In this document: positions 60,015-64,000 of the stretch, one piece after another
Position numbering within the stretch: the first letter of the stretch is position 1
Layout: each line of letters starts with the position of its first letter
NCBI RefSeq assembly: GCF_017884005.1
Contig: NZ_QFAY01000004.1
Span: 70,761-134,760, forward strand
Direction of reading: 5' to 3'
Source: Streptococcus panodentis
GTDB lineage: Bacteria; Bacillota; Bacilli; Lactobacillales; Streptococcaceae
DNA length: 64,000 nt
The notes under the pieces: generated by a model
Database searches by the model: none
Told to the model about the DNA's origin: nothing
The model's input: only the letters and a program-made list of their open reading frames with translations
Translations under genes and position numbers: made by a program

Positions 60015-60358
60015 TCTATCGCTCTTTTATATGCTTCACTACCTTTTTTATACACTTGGTCTTTTCCAAAAGGTCCGGAATAAGTTAATTCACCAGAAGA
60101 ATCATAATCATAATCTAAGCTAAAATTTACACCTTTGTCAGTGTAGTTAATTTTATGATTTTTTTCATCAACTGTAGCTGAACTTTCAACACCATCTGGA
60201 TAATAGTAACTATTATCTCCTTCTATTTTAAAAACTAAAGCATTTTCTTTACCATTATATATTTTATAGTAATCACCATCCAAGCTCTGCTGATTGCTGC
60301 AGGCAACCAGAACCAAAGCTGAAATCATAAAAACAACTGCTGCAAAAATTTTCTTCAT
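60002..60358 (-). CDS. ICE-encoded small lipoprotein
   Basis: A 118-residue lipoprotein. The start is ATG at 60358 (MKKIFAAVVFMISALVLVAC); lipobox LVAC places the lipidated Cys at residue 20. The mature part is a small beta-rich domain with tandem sheet-like segments DGDYYKIYNGKENALVFKIEG, HKINYTDKGVNFSLDYDYDSSGELTY. It is alone at the right end of the ICE, read apart from the conjugation operon. AGGTAGGAAAG precedes the start. A surface role such as entry exclusion would fit position and type, but no homology supports it. Confidence 0.75.
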   Translation of the reverse strand: MKKIFAAVVFMISALVLVACSNQQSLDGDYYKIYNGKENALVFKIEGDNSYYYPDGVESSATVDEKNHKINYTDKGVNFSLDYDYDSSGELTYSGPFGKDQVYKKGSEAYKRAIEKKD

Positions 60359-60379
60359 CTTTCCTACCTCCAGTGTCAT

Positions 60380-60657
60380 CTATAAATATTATACCACAAA
60401 AAAATACAATATAAAATGTACTAACTCATTTCGTTAATACATTTTATATTATATACACTTAAAATTATGTAGACAAAATAAACGCTCCAGCAATCCTACT
60501 AAAGCGTCTTTGAATACTGTATTTTGAAACTCCATTCAAAAAATGTAGTCAAAAATGTAGTCATTTAATTGATTTTTACTGCAATCTATTGAAACTTAAA
60601 ATTTCAAGAATCGCTTTAAATCAATCTTTTTCGCCTTAATTGACGTGTAGTGAATCC
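60380..60657. other. Right end of the ICE
   Basis: AT-rich, no gene. Contains the terminal repeat at 60540-60565 and the attR core at 60659. A promoter for the lipoprotein gene probably lies at 60370-60430. Confidence 0.5.
60540..60565 (+). repeat. Terminal direct repeat, right copy
   Basis: Identical over 26 bases to 41831-41856, with two AAAATGTAGTC units; 93 bases inside the attR core. Confidence 0.7.
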
Positions 60658-60807
60658 CTATTTCACTTCCGTAAACACCACATGTTTGCGGAGTTTTGGT
60701 GAGTATTTCTTCAATTGAAGACGGTCTGGGGTGTTGCGTTTGTTTTTAGAAGTAAGGTACAAGCGTTCACCGGATTCTTTGTGTTCAAGTGTAATATTTA
60801 CGCGCAT
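60658..60807 (-). CDS. rpmG: Ribosomal protein L33 (zinc-free form)
   Basis: A 49-residue ribosomal protein of the large subunit: [20 protein letters not shown], then [20 protein letters not shown] and a KHVVFTEVK end. It has no cysteines, so it is the zinc-independent paralog. GGGAGCTATC precedes the ATG. The last codons are the ICE attachment site, yet the full protein end is kept. It follows rpmF by 15 bases. It is too short for many gene finders. The original terminator is now 19 kb away. Confidence 0.95.
60659..60674 (-). other. attR core in the rpmG 3' end
   Basis: TATTTCACTTCCGTAA on the plus strand; it encodes the final TEVK-stop codons of rpmG. Differs from attL in one base. Confidence 0.75.
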
Positions 60808-60822
60808 GATAGCTCCCTTCTA

Positions 60823-61005
60823 TTATTCTGCAGCTGCAGCTTTGGCGATTTTACGTCCCTTGTAGTATCCTTTGAGGGATACGCGGTGAGAGCGTGAGTA
60901 GTCACCAGTAGTTTCGTCAAAAGTTACAGTTGGAGCTGTCACTTTGTAGTGAGTGCGGCGTTTATTTTTCTTCGCTTTTGAAGTGCGACGTGCAGGTACT
61001 GCCAT
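60823..61005 (-). CDS. rpmF: Ribosomal protein L32
   Basis: A 60-residue ribosomal protein: [20 protein letters not shown], then [20 protein letters not shown] and an Ala-rich end. No Cys pairs, so this is the zinc-free type. The start is ATG at 61005 behind AAAAGGAGAAACC; an 18-codon upstream extension is not credible. It is the first gene of the rpmF-rpmG operon. Confidence 0.96.
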   Translation of the reverse strand: MAVPARRTSKAKKNKRRTHYKVTAPTVTFDETTGDYSRSHRVSLKGYYKGRKIAKAAAAE

Positions 61006-61367
61006 GTTGGTTTCTCCTTTTAGATTATGAATTCGATTCAATTTGATGATTTTCATCAACTGTAACAGTATATCAAAACTTTTTTGTAAAGTAAAGTTAC
61101 TTGACAGTTTTTTTTCATTTTAAAGTAAGTCTCGTTTCACTTTTCCGGACTGTCAGGGCAAGGAGACGCGGCTATGGTTTGAAGAGATGTCTGCAGAGTA
61201 TGAATCCAAACTGGCTTGCAGATGAGCGGTGCAGGAGCGGGCTGAGCAGCTCTGCTATTTTCCGAAAAAATAAAAAATTCTGAAAATTTAAAAATTTTCT
61301 TCTGTCCAAGGTGGGTCAAGTATGGTATAATGAAAGTTACAGAAATGCTGCTAGGAAAGGGAAAGAG

Positions 61368-63074
61368 ATGACAGATAAGGTAGATACGCGCCACAGAAGC
61401 AAGATTTATGACAGTATGGTCAAGTCTCCCAACCGCGCTATGCTGCGGGCGACCGGGATGACAGACAAGGATTTTGACTCTCCGATTGTGGGAGTGATTT
61501 CGACCTGGGCGGAAAATACGCCCTGTAATATCCATCTGCACGATTTTGGGAAGCTAGCCAAGGAAGGCATCAAGGATCAGGGGGCCTGGCCGGTACAGTA
61601 CGGAACCATTACGGTGGCAGACGGGATTGCCATGGGGACACCGGGTATGCGCTTTTCCCTGACTTCGCGCGACATCATTGCAGACTCTATCGAAGCGGCT
61701 ATGGGCGGCCATAATGTGGATGCCTTTGTGGCTATCGGAGGCTGCGATAAGAATATGCCCGGTTCGCTGATTGCCATTGCCAATATGGATATTCCGGCTA
61801 TCTTTGCCTACGGAGGGACCATTGCACCGGGAAATCTGGATGGCAAAGACATTGACCTGGTTTCCGTCTTTGAAGGGATTGGGAAGTGGAATCACGGCGA
61901 TCTGACAGCCGAAGAAGTGCGGCGGATTGAGTGTAATGCCTGTCCCGGCCCCGGCGGCTGCGGCGGTATGTATACGGCCAATACCATGGCGACGGCTATC
62001 GAAGTTCTGGGCATGAGCCTGCCTGGCTCCTCCTCTCACCCGGCCGAGTCTCAGGATAAGAAAGAAGACATTATCGAGGCGGGCCGTGCGGTTGTCCGCA
62101 TGCTGAAAATGGGACTGAAACCGTCGGATATTCTGACCCGCGAGGCCTTTGAAGACGCCATTACAGTGACTATGGCTCTGGGCGGATCGACCAATGCAAC
62201 GCTCCACCTGCTGGCCATTGCCCATGCAGCCAATGTCGAGCTGACGCTGGATGACTTCAATGTCATTCAGGAGCGCGTGCCGCACTTGGCCGACCTGAAG
62301 CCGTCGGGTCAGTATGTCTTCCAAGATCTCTACAATGTCGGCGGCGTGCCGGCTGTTATGAAGTATCTCTTGGCCAACGGCTTCCTGCATGGAGACCGCA
62401 TCACCTGTACAGGCAAGACTGTGGCGGAAAATCTGGCCGGCTTTGCTGATCTGACACCGGGTCAAAAGGTCATCATGCCGCTGGAAAATCCTAAGCGGGC
62501 AGACGGTCCGCTCATCATCCTGCACGGCAATCTGGCACCGGACGGGGCGGTTGCCAAGGTATCTGGGGTTAAGGTCCGCCGCCACGTCGGACCGGCTAAG
62601 GTCTTCGACTCAGAGGAGGCCGCCATTGATGCGGTACTGGCCGATGAAGTGGTAGACGGCGATGTTGTGGTTGTGCGCTATGTTGGACCAAAAGGCGGCC
62701 CGGGTATGCCGGAAATGCTGTCGCTTTCTTCTATTATTGTCGGTAAGGGACAGGGAGACAAGGTTGCTCTGCTGACCGATGGCCGCTTCTCCGGCGGTAC
62801 TTACGGTTTGGTTGTGGGGCATATCGCTCCGGAGGCTCAGGATGGCGGTCCCATCGCCTATCTGCGGACCGGAGATACAGTCACGGTTGACCAAGATACC
62901 AAGGAGATTTCCATGGCTGTCTCTGAAGAGGAACTGGCCAAACGCAGAGAGGAAACCACCATTCCGCCGCTCTACAGCCGCGGTGTTCTCGGGAAATATG
63001 CTCATATGGTATCCTCAGCAGCCAAGGGGGCTGTCACCGACTTCTGGAAACCGGAAGAAACAGGGAAGAAATAA
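61368..63074 (+). CDS. ilvD: Dihydroxy-acid dehydratase IlvD
   Basis: A 568-residue Fe-S dehydratase, the normal length. It converts 2,3-dihydroxy-isovalerate and -methylvalerate to the keto acids in valine and isoleucine synthesis. Cluster cysteines are visible in [22 protein letters not shown] and [18 protein letters not shown]. The catalytic serine region is [22 protein letters not shown]. The start ATG at 61368 has GGAAAGGGAAAGAG in front. Single gene; a TATAAT at 61325 with TTGACC-like upstream sequence may be its promoter. Confidence 0.97.
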   Translation: MTDKVDTRHRSKIYDSMVKSPNRAMLRATGMTDKDFDSPIVGVISTWAENTPCNIHLHDFGKLAKEGIKDQGAWPVQYGTITVADGIAMGTPGMRFSLTSRDIIADSIEAAMGGHNVDAFVAIGGCDKNMPGSLIAIANMDIPAIFAYGGTIAPGNLDGKDIDLVSVFEGIGKWNHGDLTAEEVRRIECNACPGPGGCGGMYTANTMATAIEVLGMSLPGSSSHPAESQDKKEDIIEAGRAVVRMLKMGLKPSDILTREAFEDAITVTMALGGSTNATLHLLAIAHAANVELTLDDFNVIQERVPHLADLKPSGQYVFQDLYNVGGVPAVMKYLLANGFLHGDRITCTGKTVAENLAGFADLTPGQKVIMPLENPKRADGPLIILHGNLAPDGAVAKVSGVKVRRHVGPAKVFDSEEAAIDAVLADEVVDGDVVVVRYVGPKGGPGMPEMLSLSSIIVGKGQGDKVALLTDGRFSGGTYGLVVGHIAPEAQDGGPIAYLRTGDTVTVDQDTKEISMAVSEEELAKRREETTIPPLYSRGVLGKYAHMVSSAAKGAVTDFWKPEETGKK

Positions 63075-63083
63075 GCGATGCAA

Positions 63084-63345
63084 CGTCATTTGGTTTATCA
63101 TTTATTACTTTGATAGTTCGCCTTGCCCTGCTTTGGAGACTTTCTCGCAGAAGCTCTATCCGCAACCTCAAAGCACTGCTTTGAGCTGCTGACACTTCCT
63201 AGCGGAAGCTCCATCCACCGCTTCAAAACCTCCACTGGACTATTTGAGCGGCTTGCTTCCTATCATTTGCTTATTTCAAAATGATAGGCTGAAACTGTCC
63301 CCCCGGGACAGTTTCCCTGCTAAAAGCAAAGGAAAAGACTATATC
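63084..63345 (+). repeat. MITE-like repeat, copy 4
   Basis: CGTCATTTGGTTTATCATTT at the left and GCTAAAAGCAAAGGAAAAGA then CTATAT at the right. Inside are CCTCAAAGCACTGCTTTGAG and CTTCAAAACCTCCACTGGAC, as in the other copies. Confidence 0.65.
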
Positions 63346-63352
63346 ACAAAAG

Positions 63353-63377
63353 AACCCGCTAGTTTTTCTAGCGGGTT
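63353..63377. terminator. Hairpin, possible terminator
   Basis: AACCCGCTAG pairs perfectly with CTAGCGGGTT around TTTTT. It lies between the convergent ilvD and MIP18-type genes. Confidence 0.65.
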
Positions 63378-63430
63378 GATATGTTTATTTCAACTAGATA
63401 TAAATAGACTGCCTAGGCTGTCATTATTTC

Positions 63431-63772
63431 TTATCTGGGGCTGATCCCCAGCGCAATACGGCCGAAACGGCTGATACGAGTGATTTTCCAGGCAGGAGAC
63501 CAGGTGACTTCGACCGAGGCACTCTCGATTTCCTCGATTTTCTGCAGGGCGTTGATAATGGCGATAGGCAGGCTCTCTGTACAGTCGCAGGCTGTGTCGG
63601 TGAAGGTCATGACAAGCTTGCAGTGGCCGGCTTCATCCAGATTAATCTCATAAATCAGCCCCAAATTGTAAACATCCAGCTCGACTTCCGGGTCGTAAAT
63701 GCGCTCCAGCTGCTCGATTAGTTTGTCTGCAATGGCAGCGGCGCGGTCGTTGATTTTGATATCGTCTCTCAT
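63431..63772 (-). CDS. MIP18/DUF59 family Fe-S assembly factor (SufT/PaaD-like)
   Basis: A 113-residue single-domain protein. The family signature is LERIYDPEVELDVYNLGLIYEI; the conserved Cys region is MTFTDTACDCTESLPI, and the end VEVTWSPAWKITRISRFGRIALG is typical of PaaD/SufT proteins. These help mature Fe-S proteins. Its nearest neighbour is ilvD, an Fe-S enzyme, on the other strand. GGAAGGGCC precedes the ATG. Confidence 0.9.
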   Translation of the reverse strand: MRDDIKINDRAAAIADKLIEQLERIYDPEVELDVYNLGLIYEINLDEAGHCKLVMTFTDTACDCTESLPIAIINALQKIEEIESASVEVTWSPAWKITRISRFGRIALGISPR

Positions 63773-64000
63773 GGCCCTTCCTTCCTATCTCTCTTGAATT
63801 GTTTTTATTTTCTCACAATTCTGACTTTTTTTCAAGCTATTTTATGCAATGAATCAATAACCCTGTAGCTATTTTTGTTCCTGCTAGACTGACCGCTTCT
63901 CATTTCGGCCTGACTCTAAGATTTTTGAAGGCATTTTTTGAATTCAGGACACAACAAACAGAAGGCTTCCGCCTGTTTTAAATATGGAATCTTCTTTCAC

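Larger units (their letters stand above)
41735..60674. mobile_element. ICE of the Tn916/ICESt3 superfamily in rpmG
   Basis: About 18.9 kb. Bounded by TATTTTACTTCCGTAA (41735-41750) and TATTTCACTTCCGTAA (60659-60674), a 16-bp direct repeat with one mismatch, the right copy being the 3' end of rpmG. It encodes a tyrosine integrase and excisionase at the left end, a complete conjugation set in ICESt3-like order, an oriT-like region, and an ImmR/ImmA-type control module. The 3' region of 58-60 kb is far more AT-rich than its surroundings. The streptococcal rpmG site is one I recall as used by ICEs. No accessory cargo was recognised. Confidence 0.9.

Noticed and set aside
61554..62585. 343-codon minus-strand frame opposite ilvD
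   Set aside because: Antisense shadow of the highly conserved ilvD coding sequence.
1..64000. CRISPR arrays, rRNA, tRNA genes, antibiotic resistance genes
   Set aside because: No regularly spaced repeats, no cloverleaf or rRNA sequence and no resistance family were seen in the window.

Overview
The window is chromosomal DNA of a Gram-positive Streptococcus, most like Streptococcus sanguinis. It holds a complete dlt operon with dltX, a type IV pilus locus of the S. sanguinis kind (several near-identical major pilins, a vWA-domain pilin, a second large modular pilin), a SepM-type PDZ/S16 protease, and zinc-free ribosomal proteins L32 and L33. The species call rests on gene content and protein recognition only.

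Layout. 1-886: PadR regulator and its DUF1700 membrane partner (the latter runs off the left edge). 1414-5882: dltX-A-B-C-D, which D-alanylates teichoic acids. 6042-13151: housekeeping and accessory genes (GNAT acetyltransferase, Cof-type HAD phosphatase, DeoR regulator, Ser-rich lipoprotein, 3-methyladenine DNA glycosylase, MFS exporter, TetR regulator divergent to a cation diffusion facilitator). 13152-14839: 1.7 kb without a convincing gene, but with two near-consensus promoters, terminators and CiaR-like direct repeats. 14840-33387: the pil locus: assembly and retraction ATPases, platform protein, three tandem pilE genes, three minor pilins, PilM/N/O, three proteins of unclear role, the prepilin peptidase and a peptidoglycan hydrolase. 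33755-41624: two paralogous membrane proteins, SepM-like protease, Rpn-family nuclease, acyltransferase, and a membrane protein with an XRE regulator.

41735-60674 is an integrative and conjugative element (ICE) of the Tn916/ICESt3 superfamily, about 18.9 kb, inserted at the 3' end of rpmG and bounded by a 16-bp imperfect direct repeat. Its modules are integrase and excisionase at the left end; a minus-strand conjugation operon (DUF961 pair, TcpA coupling ATPase, MobT relaxase, small proteins, VirB8-like TcpC, TcpD, TcpE, VirB4, VirB6-like protein, lysozyme/CHAP hydrolase); an oriT-like inverted repeat between tcpA and mobT; and a control region with a repressor and an ImmA-type protease. I see no resistance or metabolic cargo.

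The most interesting part is the ICE control region. A consensus minus-strand promoter overlapped by two repressor operators opens a roughly 900-nt untranslated, strongly foldable leader, and the operon behind it contains at least three intrinsic-terminator-like hairpins between genes. This fits a conAn-like RNA-plus-protein processive antitermination system. A short convergent transcript and a small plus-strand gene lie inside the leader.

60658-63772: rpmG and rpmF, ilvD (branched-chain amino acid synthesis) and a MIP18-type Fe-S assembly factor. Several intergenic regions carry copies of a MITE-like repeat whose ends resemble IS630/mariner termini.
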